Shown here: one piece after another, positions 25,304 to 35,059 of the stretch | How positions within the stretch are numbered: the first letter of the stretch is position 1 | Layout of the letters: every line of letters starts with the position of its first letter | DNA from: Paraflavitalea pollutisoli | GTDB lineage: Bacteria > Bacteroidota > Bacteroidia > Chitinophagales > Chitinophagaceae | Direction: 5' to 3' | NCBI RefSeq assembly: GCF_029360705.1 | Contig: NZ_JARKMX010000008.1 | Location: forward strand, 3,092,202-3,156,201 | DNA: 64,000 nt | The notes under the pieces: generated by a model | The model's database searches: none | The model's input: the letters and a program-made list of their open reading frames with translations, nothing else | What the model was told of the DNA's origin: nothing | Program-made: the position numbers and the translations under genes

Positions 25304-27739
25304 ATGACGTCTGGCCGGCAAGTTACTTTTTTTACATTTTATAAGTGGTCTTTCTGTGGTCTGCTCTGTCTGTTGCTGGCTACCGCCTGTTCCGTGACGG
25401 ACAAGGTACGCAACTACAATTCGGCCAAGCCATTCCCCTATCGCACTACGGTAACCCTGGCGGGCAAAACGCCCGACTACGACCGCACGGACCTGCAGAC
25501 CCGGTTGCAGGAACAGGTAGACGATAGCCTGAAAACCCGGCTGATCACGTCCTGGATCTTATTTCGCACCTTGAAAAATCCGCCGGTATTCGACTCGCTC
25601 AACATCGGGCGCTCGCGCATTTTCCTGGCCAATCTGCTGCACTCGATGGGGTATTTCAACCCCGTGATCAAGGATACTTTTTATGTGGATACGGTTCCCA
25701 ATGACAAGTTTGGTGAACAAAAACGGGTATTCACCAATTTCATGGTGATACCCGGCAAAGTGATGCACCTGGATTCCGTCGACTATTCCCTGATCTCTCC
25801 CCAGCTGCAGGCCATGGCCCTCAAGACCAAAAAAGAATCGCTGTTGAAGAAAGGAGGTGCCTACTCAGACCAATCGGTGAATGCCGAACTGGACCGTTTG
25901 CTGGGGCTTTTCCGCGACAGTGGATATTATAAGTTCTCGAAAGAAAGCCTCTATGCCGAACGGGATACGGTGGTAGCCGCGTTGATCGATCCTACCCTCG
26001 ACCCGTTTGAGCAATTGCAATTACTGGACTCCCTGAAACGGAAAAGAGAGAACCCGACGATCAATGTCACCATCCGCCAGCGGCCTGTTAAAGACAGTAC
26101 ACACCTGCTGCAATATCATTTCGGCGACATCAAAGTATATACGGATCTGTCGCTGCTGGAAGATTCGGTGGAGTTACGTTTCGACAGTACAAAGATCCAG
26201 GATTACACTTTCTTTACCCGATCGAACCGGTTCAAACTACCTTTCATCGCCAGCAATATCCGCCTCAAGCCCGGCTCGCTGTATTCACAGCGCCGCTACT
26301 ACCGGGTCATCAACACCTTCAATCAACTGGGCGCCTGGCAAAACGTCGATTTCAACCTGCGCGAACGATACGATACCGTACCCCTGCTCGATGGGGTGCT
26401 GCGGCTCTACCCGGCTATGAAACATAGCCTGAACGTAGATTTTGAAACGAGCCGCAACGTGAGCGACTTCCTGTCGCAGGGAACCTTTTTCGGCCTCGGT
26501 CTCAACTTCCGTCTGCTGAACCGCAATGCTTACCGGGAAGCGATCCAAACGAGTACCAATGCCCGCTTTGGTATCGAGATCGGTACGCAACTGGTGCAAA
26601 CCGTGCAGGCGAGTTTATCGCACAATATCTATTTCCCGAGGGTCATTCTGCCCCAGTTTTTGCTGGACTGGTTTCCACGCAAAACGGATGGCAACGAACG
26701 TACCATTGCCCGCCGTACCGTGTTTAGCATGACGGGCGCTTATACCGATCGCCGCGATTTCTTCCGGGCACCTTCTTTCAACAGCGCCTGGAGCTATGAA
26801 TGGTCACGCCGCCGCACACGGGCCTCCGACCCGGACAATGTAACCAACCGGTGGACCAAGAGTTATGTACTGACACCCGCCAACTTCGAGTTTACCAATT
26901 TGCGTAAAACCGATAGCCTGATCAAGCTGGAGCAGCAGATACCTGCTTACCGTTTCGCTTTCAACGACGGGATGATCATCAGTACTATCTTCAGCGCTAC
27001 TGCCGGTCGTCAATACGATGGCGACAAGAAGCTGATCCTGATACGTGGCCGGGTGGAAGAAAGTGGCGGTTTGTTTGGGCTTATCAAAAAGCTGGAGTTG
27101 GGCGACCTGCGCCGCTTCGTCAAGTTCGACGGTGAGATCAAGCATTATATCAACCGTAAGCGTTCTTCCTGGGCTTTCCGTGCCTTTGGCGGCTTTGCCC
27201 TCATTTATGGTAAAACCGATACCTCGGCCATCCCTGGCGTAAGCCAGGTCGTCAAAGAGAACAATCTCCCCTTCTTCAAAGCCTTCTTTGCCGGCGGCCC
27301 CTACAGTATGCGCGCCTGGCAGGTACGCCGGTTGGGTCCAGGCTCCTCTACCATTTATGATGATTACGACAGCACGCGTATTGATCGCTTTGGTAATATG
27401 CAGCTGGAGTTCAACGCCGAATACCGCTTCAACCTCACTACCATTGCCGGCATCAAGATCAACAGTGCCCTATTTGTCGATATCGGCAATATCTGGAGTA
27501 AGGAGTACCGCAACAATGAACCGGTACCCGAAGCATCCTTCAAGCTGAGTCGCCTGTACAAAGACCTGGCCGTAGGTGCTGGTACCAGCTTACGGCTCGA
27601 CTTCGAGTTCTTCATGATCCGCCTCGACTGGGCGTATAAGATCAAAGATCCCCACAATGCCAAGATCAAAGGTGGCTGGATACAGCAATTCAACATCACC
27701 GATGGTCAGCTACAACTGGGTATTGGTTATCCTTTCTAA
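25304..27739 (+). CDS. tamL: TamL, lipidated Omp85-family outer membrane protein
   Basis: 811 residues. Signal peptide with lipobox LATAC (acylated Cys near residue 29), then POTRA-type domains (about 45-380) and a C-terminal 16-strand barrel of the BamA/TamA family, with the lid-loop region around VSQVVKENNLPFFKAFFAGGPYSMRAW and a final strand GQLQLGIGYPF. Lipidated TamA homologues of this kind are characteristic of Bacteroidota and work with TamB in outer membrane assembly; tamB is not adjacent here. The coding end is 1 bp from the end of truB on the other strand. Confidence 0.9.
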   Translation: MTSGRQVTFFTFYKWSFCGLLCLLLATACSVTDKVRNYNSAKPFPYRTTVTLAGKTPDYDRTDLQTRLQEQVDDSLKTRLITSWILFRTLKNPPVFDSLNIGRSRIFLANLLHSMGYFNPVIKDTFYVDTVPNDKFGEQKRVFTNFMVIPGKVMHLDSVDYSLISPQLQAMALKTKKESLLKKGGAYSDQSVNAELDRLLGLFRDSGYYKFSKESLYAERDTVVAALIDPTLDPFEQLQLLDSLKRKRENPTINVTIRQRPVKDSTHLLQYHFGDIKVYTDLSLLEDSVELRFDSTKIQDYTFFTRSNRFKLPFIASNIRLKPGSLYSQRRYYRVINTFNQLGAWQNVDFNLRERYDTVPLLDGVLRLYPAMKHSLNVDFETSRNVSDFLSQGTFFGLGLNFRLLNRNAYREAIQTSTNARFGIEIGTQLVQTVQASLSHNIYFPRVILPQFLLDWFPRKTDGNERTIARRTVFSMTGAYTDRRDFFRAPSFNSAWSYEWSRRRTRASDPDNVTNRWTKSYVLTPANFEFTNLRKTDSLIKLEQQIPAYRFAFNDGMIISTIFSATAGRQYDGDKKLILIRGRVEESGGLFGLIKKLELGDLRRFVKFDGEIKHYINRKRSSWAFRAFGGFALIYGKTDTSAIPGVSQVVKENNLPFFKAFFAGGPYSMRAWQVRRLGPGSSTIYDDYDSTRIDRFGNMQLEFNAEYRFNLTTIAGIKINSALFVDIGNIWSKEYRNNEPVPEASFKLSRLYKDLAVGAGTSLRLDFEFFMIRLDWAYKIKDPHNAKIKGGWIQQFNITDGQLQLGIGYPF

Positions 27740-27740
27740 T

Positions 27741-28439
27741 TTACTGAAGAGGAGTTAATGCTTCTTTGATCATGGCCTGCGCTGCTTCCACACTCATCGA
27801 CTGATCGATGGTAAATTCCCCGATCCTGGTACGACAAAGTTTGCTGAGGTAACCACCACAGCCGAGAGCTGCGCCTACATCATTGGCCAGGCTGCGGATA
27901 TAGGTACCGGTGGTGCACACGACCCTGAAATCTACTTCGGGTAAGGCAAAGCGGGTGATCTCAAATTCTTTGATGGTGATCTTGCGGGCATCGAGCTCTA
28001 CATGCTCGCCACGGCGCGCCAGTTCGTATACGCGTTTGCCATCTTTCTTGATAGCGGAGTGTATGGGAGGCACCTGCATGATCTCGCCAGTGAACATTTT
28101 TACTACGCCTTCGAGCTGTACAGGGGTAACGGTTGTATAGTCTTTGAAGTCCTGTGGTTCGCTTTCAAGATCGTATGTCGGCGTAATGGCGCCCAGGGTA
28201 ATGGTGCCGGTGTATTCTTTCTCCTGGGCCATGTATTCGTTGATGCGCTTGGTGAATTTACCGGTGCAGAGTATGAGTAACCCGGTCGCCAGCGGATCGA
28301 GGGTGCCCGCATGGCCTACTTTCTTGATCTTCATTTGTGCCCGGAGCTTGCGCACGACATCGAAGGAGGTCCACTCCAGCGGTTTGTCGATGAGCAATAC
28401 CTGTCCTTCACTGAATTTATTATTGATTCCCTGGTCCAT
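27741..28439 (-). CDS. truB: tRNA pseudouridine-55 synthase
   Basis: 232 residues, a short TruB without a C-terminal PUA domain. Catalytic Asp48 lies in GHAGTLDPLATG, the same number as in E. coli; other signatures are YTGTITLG and CTTGTYIRSLA. It makes pseudouridine 55 in the T loop of all elongator tRNAs. It ends 1 bp after tamL with no room for a terminator between the converging genes. Confidence 0.96.
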   Translation of the reverse strand: MDQGINNKFSEGQVLLIDKPLEWTSFDVVRKLRAQMKIKKVGHAGTLDPLATGLLILCTGKFTKRINEYMAQEKEYTGTITLGAITPTYDLESEPQDFKDYTTVTPVQLEGVVKMFTGEIMQVPPIHSAIKKDGKRVYELARRGEHVELDARKITIKEFEITRFALPEVDFRVVCTTGTYIRSLANDVGAALGCGGYLSKLCRTRIGEFTIDQSMSVEAAQAMIKEALTPLQ

Positions 28440-28536
28440 GCCGCGAAGATAAAGGAAAAGGGGCGGACGGTGCTGCCCGTTGGGGAGGAGGACTGGCGGG
28501 CATGATCACCAGGTACCATTAAAGATGACGGTCCGA

Positions 28537-29886
28537 TCAGATCGCCTGGCGTGCCTTGAGCTCCAGGTATTTATTGACCGTATTGATGGTGAGGTCTTCG
28601 GGTGCCGTCAGGATGGAGATGATGCCGTGCTGCTGCAGTTCTTTTACAATTTGCTTCTTTTCATGCATGAACTTTTCGGCGATCGTCTTTACATAGATCG
28701 ATTCTACATCATTGGCATCGGTGGCCGTGAGCTGCCGCAATTCGGTATTCTCGAAAAATACGACCAGCACCAGGTGATTGCGGGCAATGCTGCGGATATA
28801 TGGTAGTTGACGCTGCAGACCATCCATCGACTCGAAGTTGGTAAACAACACGATGAGGCTGCGTTGGTTGATGCGTCCGCGGATGAGCGCATATAATTTC
28901 TCGAAGTCTGTTTCGAGGTATTTGGTCTGCTGGTTGTAGAGCGTTTCCAATACATTACCCATCTGTGCGGCCTTGCGGTCGGCAGGCAGGAACTGACCGA
29001 TCTGGTCGGCAAAAGTGATCAGTCCGGCCTTATCCTGTTTGATCAGGGCCACGCGCGTAAGGATCAGGGTAGCGTTGATGGCATAATCGAGCAAGGACAT
29101 GCCTTCGAAGGGCATCTTCATCACGCGCCCCTTATCGATCACACAATAGATCTGCTGGCTGCGCTCGTCCATAAAATTATTGACCATGATCTGGCCTCCT
29201 TTACGGGCTGTCGCCTTCCAGTTGATGCTGCGGATATCATCACCGGTCACGTATTCTTTGATCTGCTCGAACTCCAGGCTATGGCCAATCTTCCGGATCT
29301 TACGGCTGCCGGCTTCCGACAGGTTGTTGGACCAGGCCTTGATCTCGAACTGACGCAGCGCAAAGAAAGAAGGATATACTTTGATGAGTTGCTCCTGGGG
29401 CGTCAATATACGACGCACCACGAGGCCCAGGGGGCTTTTTACAAATACATTGATGTCATGAAAGATATATTCACCCCGCTCCACCGGACGCAGTTTGTAG
29501 ACCAGTCGCTCCCCGGCATTGCCTGCGAGGGAGGTCTTCAATAAAAAGTCCCTGCGCTGAAACTGTACCGGTATTTCATCGATGATCCGGAGCCATACCC
29601 TGAAATGATAGTGGCTTTGGATCTCCAGTTCTACCTTGTTCTCGTCACCATTGCTGAACCGCTCCGCCAGGTGGCGTACGGCCGTAATACTTTTCCGGTT
29701 GAAAAAGAGAATAGCATAGTCGATCAGCACCATAACGGCGAGAAACAGCAGCAACAGCTGACCGATCCTGTACAGGAAGGTAGAGGTATAGGATAACATG
29801 AAAACACCGATCACGACCACCAGTGCCCAATAGAAGCGGCGGCCGAAAAACAGCGGTTGCAGGTATTTGTTGAAGATCGCTTTCAA
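28537..29886 (-). CDS. DUF58 membrane protein of the MoxR cluster
   Basis: 449 residues from a TTG start (MKAIFNKYLQ). Two membrane segments near 20-60, a beta-rich middle, and a C-terminal DUF58 domain with vWA-like features, including the DUF58 hallmark GDDIRSINWKATAR (about 215-230). DUF58 proteins are always found with MoxR AAA+ ATPases and are thought to be their targets or adaptors. Last gene of a five-gene minus-strand operon, 32 bp after moxR. Confidence 0.93.
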   Translation of the reverse strand: MKAIFNKYLQPLFFGRRFYWALVVVIGVFMLSYTSTFLYRIGQLLLLFLAVMVLIDYAILFFNRKSITAVRHLAERFSNGDENKVELEIQSHYHFRVWLRIIDEIPVQFQRRDFLLKTSLAGNAGERLVYKLRPVERGEYIFHDINVFVKSPLGLVVRRILTPQEQLIKVYPSFFALRQFEIKAWSNNLSEAGSRKIRKIGHSLEFEQIKEYVTGDDIRSINWKATARKGGQIMVNNFMDERSQQIYCVIDKGRVMKMPFEGMSLLDYAINATLILTRVALIKQDKAGLITFADQIGQFLPADRKAAQMGNVLETLYNQQTKYLETDFEKLYALIRGRINQRSLIVLFTNFESMDGLQRQLPYIRSIARNHLVLVVFFENTELRQLTATDANDVESIYVKTIAEKFMHEKKQIVKELQQHGIISILTAPEDLTINTVNKYLELKARQAI

Positions 29887-29918
29887 GGTTGTGTGCCCGG
29901 TTTATAGAGTAAGTGGGA

Positions 29919-30896
29919 TTAGCGGGGTAGATCGATGCTTTGTATCACCTGGGTGATCACATCATCGGTGGTAGCCCCTTCCATTTCCTTCTCTGGCGTC
30001 AATACGATGCGATGACGCAGTACGGAGGGAATGATGTACACGATATCTTCCGGCGTCACAAAATCACGCCCCCGGATGGCAGCCAGCGCTTTGGCACCAT
30101 TGAGGATACCGATAGAGGCACGGGGTGAAGCACCGAGGTAAATCGATTTATGGTTGCGGGTATTGGCTACCACGGTCGTGATATAGCTGATCAGCTTTTC
30201 TTCCACGTGAATGCCACGAACCTGCTTGCGCAAGGCATCGATCTGTCCGGCCGTGATGACTGCCTTCACCTCTTCCAGCATGGTCGACAAGGTCGCATGG
30301 TGGTGATTGGACAAGATCCTGAATTCCTGTTCGAGTGTGGGATACGTGACATTGATCTTGAACAGGAAACGATCGAGCTGTGCTTCGGGCAGGTGGTAGG
30401 TTCCTTCCTGCTCGATGGGGTTTTGGGTGGCCACCACGATGAAGGGTGCGTCGAGTCCATAGGTGATGCCATCAACGGTTACCTGGCGCTCTTCCATGAC
30501 CTCAAACAAGGCTGCCTGGGTTTTCGCCGGGGCGCGGTTGATCTCATCGATCAATACGATATTGCTGAAGATGGGTCCTTGTTTGAACTGGAAGGACTGC
30601 TCTCGCGGGTTGAAGATCGAGGTACCGATCACATCACTGGGCATGAGGTCGGGGGTAAACTGCAGGCGCGAGAAGCCAACAGAGATGCTTTTGCTCAGCA
30701 GTTTAGCCGTTAGTGTTTTTGCCACACCGGGCACGCCCTCGATGATCACATGGCCATCGGCGAGTACAGCCGTCAGCAGCAGTTCTACCATTTGCTCCTG
30801 CCCTACTACCACTTTACCAATTTCCCCTTTTAAGGTTTCTACCGCTTCCTGCAGGGCGCTGAGGTCGGTACGGAGTTCAAAAAAAGTTTCTTCCAT
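29919..30896 (-). CDS. MoxR-type AAA+ ATPase
   Basis: 325 residues. Walker A GVPGVAKT (about 54-61), Walker B VLIDEINRAP, sensor 1 VATQNPIEQEGTY and sensor 2 SPRASIGIL. MoxR ATPases act as chaperone-like machines that mature membrane-associated complexes; here the partners are the products of the flanking DUF58, DUF4350, DUF4129 and SpoIIM-like genes. 26 bp after the DUF4350 gene. Confidence 0.95.
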   Translation of the reverse strand: MEETFFELRTDLSALQEAVETLKGEIGKVVVGQEQMVELLLTAVLADGHVIIEGVPGVAKTLTAKLLSKSISVGFSRLQFTPDLMPSDVIGTSIFNPREQSFQFKQGPIFSNIVLIDEINRAPAKTQAALFEVMEERQVTVDGITYGLDAPFIVVATQNPIEQEGTYHLPEAQLDRFLFKINVTYPTLEQEFRILSNHHHATLSTMLEEVKAVITAGQIDALRKQVRGIHVEEKLISYITTVVANTRNHKSIYLGASPRASIGILNGAKALAAIRGRDFVTPEDIVYIIPSVLRHRIVLTPEKEMEGATTDDVITQVIQSIDLPR

Positions 30897-30922
30897 GTAT
30901 CAGGCAATTGAAATTTGAATAG

Positions 30923-32167
30923 TTATGCTTTCTTGTAAAAGGTTTCCAGTTTATGGTTCAGCTCCAGCAGGTTGTCGTCGGTTACCTGTGGTGAGTCCTG
31001 CGCATAGCGCAAGGCATACACCAGCGTTTGGACAGCCTGCGGATCGTACCCGCTTTTAAAGGCGAGCCGTTGTACAAAGTCATCATCCAGCGTGGTAGCC
31101 CTGATCTGGTAGCGGCTACGCACGTGGCTCATGAAATGTACGATCATTTTATGTACCAGGTCTTTGTTGTCTTTCCGCTGAAAATACATACGTCCGATGG
31201 TCTTCACGAAATCGAGCGAGGTATTGCGCAGCGGGGCAATGGCCGGTATCACCCGTTGTTTGCGTTTCGACTCAAACACGTAGATGAAAAGTAACAGGAG
31301 CAGCATCAGGCCTAGTGCGGCGGCAAACGCTGGTTGCTTACGCATCCAGGTCAGTGCTTCGCTGGCTCCTTTACCCCCTTCCTGGCCTTTTCCTTCTCCG
31401 TCCTGGCTGTTGCGGAAATAGTCGTCCCACCGTACGTCGTCGATCTTTTTGGGCAACCAGGACAAGACCTTGTCATAATATGTTTTGTTGTCTTTGTGCA
31501 GCAGGAAAAAGTTGGTGAAGGCCAGCGGAGCCAGGTGCAGGTAAATAGCCCCACCACTTTCGTAAGCGATCTTTACAAAATTGGCTTTCCCATTGGCGTT
31601 TTTACCGAGTACCGTGGTAATGGCAGAATCGACATGGGTGAAATAGTTATCGAAGGCTTTGCCCGGATAAGTATAGGTCTTCTCTTCCCAGGATACCGGG
31701 TCGTATACCTTTACCCGCAGGGTGTCGTGGTCAAACAGAAAATAGTTGCTCTGCGAGGATTGCAGTTGCAGGGTGTCAAGAAAACGCTGGGCCACCTGTG
31801 CCGCCGATATAAAGACGTGACCGCCGCGACCCACGAAACCCATCAGCCCTTCCATCTCTTTTTGATCGGGACGGAAACTGAAGGCCACCGTGATGAAGGC
31901 GGCATTGAGGTGCTCTGAATCGTAGGGACTGAACAACCTTTCTTTCTCGGTCGTTTCAGCCGGATCGGTGGTATGGCGGTTGGTAGAGATACTCGCCTGG
32001 GGGAATAGCTGGCCCAATTGGTTGTAAGCGTACCAGGTACCATAGGGGATCTTATCGTTGCGCCAGAGGGTCATCCGCTCATCCACGGTCTTCCCTTTCG
32101 TACATCCGGTGACGAGCAAGACCAGCCCTACGCTGCAAAGCATGATATATAGACTAAAGCGGATCAC
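30923..32167 (-). CDS. DUF4350-domain lipoprotein of the MoxR cluster
   Basis: 414 residues. The start is the GTG at 32167, whose first bases overlap the TGA of the upstream gene (GTGA), so translation is coupled. Lipobox VTGC near residue 22, then a periplasmic domain of the DUF4350 type (about 40-290, with FVGRGGHVFISA), a membrane segment at about 290-310 (ALGLMLLLLLFIYVF) and a cytoplasmic C-terminal domain. Function unknown; always seen with MoxR/DUF58/DUF4129 in Bacteroidota. Confidence 0.85.
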   Translation of the reverse strand: MIRFSLYIMLCSVGLVLLVTGCTKGKTVDERMTLWRNDKIPYGTWYAYNQLGQLFPQASISTNRHTTDPAETTEKERLFSPYDSEHLNAAFITVAFSFRPDQKEMEGLMGFVGRGGHVFISAAQVAQRFLDTLQLQSSQSNYFLFDHDTLRVKVYDPVSWEEKTYTYPGKAFDNYFTHVDSAITTVLGKNANGKANFVKIAYESGGAIYLHLAPLAFTNFFLLHKDNKTYYDKVLSWLPKKIDDVRWDDYFRNSQDGEGKGQEGGKGASEALTWMRKQPAFAAALGLMLLLLLFIYVFESKRKQRVIPAIAPLRNTSLDFVKTIGRMYFQRKDNKDLVHKMIVHFMSHVRSRYQIRATTLDDDFVQRLAFKSGYDPQAVQTLVYALRYAQDSPQVTDDNLLELNHKLETFYKKA

Positions 32168-32985
32168 AGTTTGGCAGAATTGTGGAATTGTTGAAAATGC
32201 TGGTGTACCTGTTTGAATTGCTCTTCGTTGAGGGCAAACTCTCCGTACCACACGTATTCGTACACATGGGTCAGGAACCTGAACTCTTTACCGACACCGT
32301 AGGGGGTTACCTGGCTGAGGTACTCGTGATTGGTAGCCTGGGCGTGGTAGCGGATCCATCCCTTGTTCTGTAAGCCGTTGAGGGTTTTCAGGAAGAGAAA
32401 ACGAACGGCGGCCCGGTAATTGCCTTGCGCCATTGCGGCTTTGATGCGGGCATCGAGGCTGCTGTTGTCGAGCACTTCTTCTTCCTCTTCGGCTTCGACG
32501 TGGCGGGCTTTGGAGGCCCGCGTTACAAACAGGTTGTTGACGATCACGATCCGGTAAATGATCCAAAGCAGCACGATAGCGATCAATACATAGATGAAGA
32601 TACGGATGCCATCGCCCGAGAAAAAGCTATCCGGCTCCTGGGTATAATTGGATTGCCGCTCTTTTTCTTTGATCTCGGGTTTATTCCAGAATTCCGGGTC
32701 GTTGGCATAGGCGAAATCCTTGTCGGCTTTCAGCGTATCGACGGTGGAAGCGGGCACGGCACGTAATTCGGGGGCCGCGGGTGGCTCCTGCGCTTCATCG
32801 GGTGCTTCGACAACGGGAGCTGCAGAATCGGCCTGCCACTGTTCGTCCGTCGTCACGACCGTGGTATCCACCACAGGTTCATCGTCGACCTGTGCCGAGG
32901 TTACAGCCGGCAATACGATCAGGGCCAGGTACAGCAGGCGCTTACCAAGGCGGTGGATCAACGTATTTGAAAAGGGAGCGATCAT
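32164..32985 (-). CDS. DUF4129-domain membrane protein of the MoxR cluster
   Basis: 273 residues from ATG 32985, 8 bp after the stop of the SpoIIM-like gene. A signal peptide or first membrane segment (to about residue 32), a Pro/Glu/Asp-rich periplasmic linker, a membrane segment at about 130-150 (IFIYVLIAIVLLWIIYRIVI) and a cytoplasmic DUF4129 domain (NYRAAVRFLFLKTLNGL). Probably a structural partner in the MoxR-associated membrane complex. The four-base overlap with the next gene ties their expression. Confidence 0.87.
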   Translation of the reverse strand: MIAPFSNTLIHRLGKRLLYLALIVLPAVTSAQVDDEPVVDTTVVTTDEQWQADSAAPVVEAPDEAQEPPAAPELRAVPASTVDTLKADKDFAYANDPEFWNKPEIKEKERQSNYTQEPDSFFSGDGIRIFIYVLIAIVLLWIIYRIVIVNNLFVTRASKARHVEAEEEEEVLDNSSLDARIKAAMAQGNYRAAVRFLFLKTLNGLQNKGWIRYHAQATNHEYLSQVTPYGVGKEFRFLTHVYEYVWYGEFALNEEQFKQVHQHFQQFHNSAKL

Positions 32986-32993
32986 TACAGGGT

Positions 32994-33956
32994 TTATTCC
33001 AGTGATTTTGTTGCCGGGTGCTTTTTCCCCAGCCTGATGGGATAGAGTACAAAGTACCAAAGTATAAAACTAAACGATGCAGCCAGAATGGAAATACTGA
33101 GCCATTGTGGCATGGACGAATAACGGGTTACGTATCCTTCGAGGAAGGCTGCCACAATGAATACCGGCACGAGGCCGATCATGAGTTTGAGGCCATCCTT
33201 GGCGCCCCGCTTGAGCGAATCGATGCGCTTGCGCGTACCCGGGAAGAGGAGGCTGTTGCCGAGGATGAAACCAGCGCCACCGGCAATGATGATGGCCGAG
33301 ATCTCAAGGGTGCCATGTATCCAGATCACCAACACCGAAGGCCAGCCGAGTCCTTTGGCGAAGAACATATACTGAAAGGCCCCGAGCATCATGCCGTTCT
33401 GGAAGAGAAACCAGGCGGTTCCTACCGACAGGAACAGGCCGGCCACGAATACCATCAGGGATACCCGGATATTGTTGAGCGCTATGCGCAGGAACATGAC
33501 GATCTTGTTTTCGTCTTTGTACACACCAAAAGGGTCACCTTTGGCAATATTGTCTTCCGTCATTTCCACATAACCGTCACCGAGGATACCCCGCACAAAG
33601 GTGGCATCGTGGGCGGCGGAAAAGGCGGCCATGACAGCCAGGGTGGTGAAGATCAGGAAGGCATAGAGCAGTTCGCGGTGGTATTTACGTACCGTGAGTG
33701 GCAGTTCGGTTTTCCAGAAGCGGGCAAACCGGGAGCTTTCTTCTCTTTTGTTGCGGTAAATGCCCAGGTAGATCCGGGAGGCCAGGCCATTGAGGTAGGT
33801 AGTGACCTTACTGTGCGGGTAAAACGTCTTTGCATAGCCCAGGTCATTGACGAGCTCGGTAAACTGCTTCGCCATCTCGTCGGGATTGGATGCCGACTCG
33901 TACTGGTACTGCTTCCATTTCTCTATGTTTTTCTTCAGAAATAGGCCTTCTCTCAC
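32994..33956 (-). CDS. SpoIIM-like (DUF95) integral membrane protein
   Basis: 320 residues from GTG 33956 (MREGLFLKKN, the usual N-terminus of this group). A cytoplasmic helical N-terminus is followed by about six membrane segments from residue 100 on, with the typical WIHGTLEISAIIIAGGAGF motif in the middle. Despite the name, in Bacteroidota it has nothing to do with sporulation; it belongs with RDD and MoxR-cluster proteins. First gene of the operon and divergent from the RDD gene. Confidence 0.92.
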   Translation of the reverse strand: MREGLFLKKNIEKWKQYQYESASNPDEMAKQFTELVNDLGYAKTFYPHSKVTTYLNGLASRIYLGIYRNKREESSRFARFWKTELPLTVRKYHRELLYAFLIFTTLAVMAAFSAAHDATFVRGILGDGYVEMTEDNIAKGDPFGVYKDENKIVMFLRIALNNIRVSLMVFVAGLFLSVGTAWFLFQNGMMLGAFQYMFFAKGLGWPSVLVIWIHGTLEISAIIIAGGAGFILGNSLLFPGTRKRIDSLKRGAKDGLKLMIGLVPVFIVAAFLEGYVTRYSSMPQWLSISILAASFSFILWYFVLYPIRLGKKHPATKSLE

Positions 33957-34162
33957 CGAAAGATGTTTTATGTATTCAAACCTACACGAAAAAGTCCATT
34001 GAACAAAGGCTGATAACCAGGGGTTATTGTCTTTTTCAAGGGCCTGCGGGCGATCCTTGTAAATTTAATTAATTCAAGGCGGCAGAAATTCGGCAACAAC
34101 CGGATTTCTTACATAATTAATTAATTTTAAGAGCGTTTACAGTATGCAAAACGAATTTATCC

Positions 34163-34170
34163 TACTATTG
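34163..34170 (+). promoter_or_regulatory. Likely -7 element of the RDD gene
   Basis: TACTATTG, one mismatch from TAnnTTTG, ends 7 nt before the ATG at 34178, so the message would be nearly leaderless. Confidence 0.4.
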
Positions 34171-34177
34171 TTGCAAT

Positions 34178-34930
34178 ATGCTGCAGGTTAAGTTAGATAC
34201 GGGTTTCAATATCGAAGTGGAGTTTCCGATCTCCCCTTTCCACAAGCGTTTATTCGCCTGGCTGATCGATCTGTTCATCTGTTGGTTGTACCTGCAGTTG
34301 ATGAGTAGCCTGACGAACATCAAGGCCTACGACGTTAGCTGGCTGGAGATCCTGGTGGTGATACCGTTGCTACTGTATTTTCCCTTGCTGGAGATCCCCC
34401 TCAATGGGCAAACCATCGGTAAGATGGCCATGCGCATCAAGGTGATCACCGATGAAGGCGGACAACCCACCATTGGCCAGTACCTGATCCGCTGGTTGTT
34501 CAGGATGGTCGACTTTCCGTGGTGGCTGCTGTTTGCCGTACTCAACGATGTGATCCCTGCCTGGACGATGCCCCTGATCTTCATCGGCCTGGCCAGCGTG
34601 ATCTTCACCCCTAAATCGCAGCGGATCGGCGATCTGCTGGCCGGTACGATCCTGATCGACCTGAAAAACCAGACCTCCTGGGAAGACACGGTCTTTACCG
34701 AGGTAGAATCGACCTACAAGCCCCGCTATCCCCAGGTAATGCAATTGAGCGACCGTGATATCAATACCCTGAAAAGCATCATTGAAAGCGTACGCCGTAA
34801 AAACGACTATGCGCTGGCCATGAAGATCGGTGACCGCATCAAATCGAAGCTGAAGATGGAAAGTGACCAGGACTCGATCGAATTTCTGCATACCCTGCTG
34901 AAAGATTACAACTACTACTCGACCAATTGA
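34178..34930 (+). CDS. RDD-family membrane protein
   Basis: 250 residues with three to four membrane segments in residues 20-150 and a soluble C-terminal tail. The RDD hallmark residues are visible: FHKRLFAWLIDLFI (Arg, Asp), GQTIGKMAMRIKV and SQRIGDLLAGT (Asp). Substrate unknown; some RDD proteins act as ion or small-solute transporters. It is divergent from the SpoIIM-like gene and belongs to the MoxR block functionally. Confidence 0.92.
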   Translation: MLQVKLDTGFNIEVEFPISPFHKRLFAWLIDLFICWLYLQLMSSLTNIKAYDVSWLEILVVIPLLLYFPLLEIPLNGQTIGKMAMRIKVITDEGGQPTIGQYLIRWLFRMVDFPWWLLFAVLNDVIPAWTMPLIFIGLASVIFTPKSQRIGDLLAGTILIDLKNQTSWEDTVFTEVESTYKPRYPQVMQLSDRDINTLKSIIESVRRKNDYALAMKIGDRIKSKLKMESDQDSIEFLHTLLKDYNYYSTN

Positions 34931-34949
34931 TTTCACCTATTTGAATACG

Positions 34950-34981
34950 AAAATGCCCGCTGCGATCACAGCGGGCATTTT
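34950..34981 (+). terminator. Terminator after the RDD gene
   Basis: AAAATGCCCGCTG and CAGCGGGCATTTT form a perfect 13-bp stem around CGATCA. Confidence 0.88.
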
Positions 34982-35000
34982 CTTTGTTACAGCAGTATTC

Positions 35001-35038
35001 AAAAAACGAGGGAGTATCGTCGCTGATACTCCCTCGTT
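35001..35038 (-). terminator. Terminator after the DUF5362-like pair
   Basis: AACGAGGGAGTATC and GATACTCCCTCGTT form a perfect 14-bp stem; on the minus strand six T follow. Confidence 0.88.
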
Positions 35039-35059
35039 CAGTATTATGTTACAACCGGA

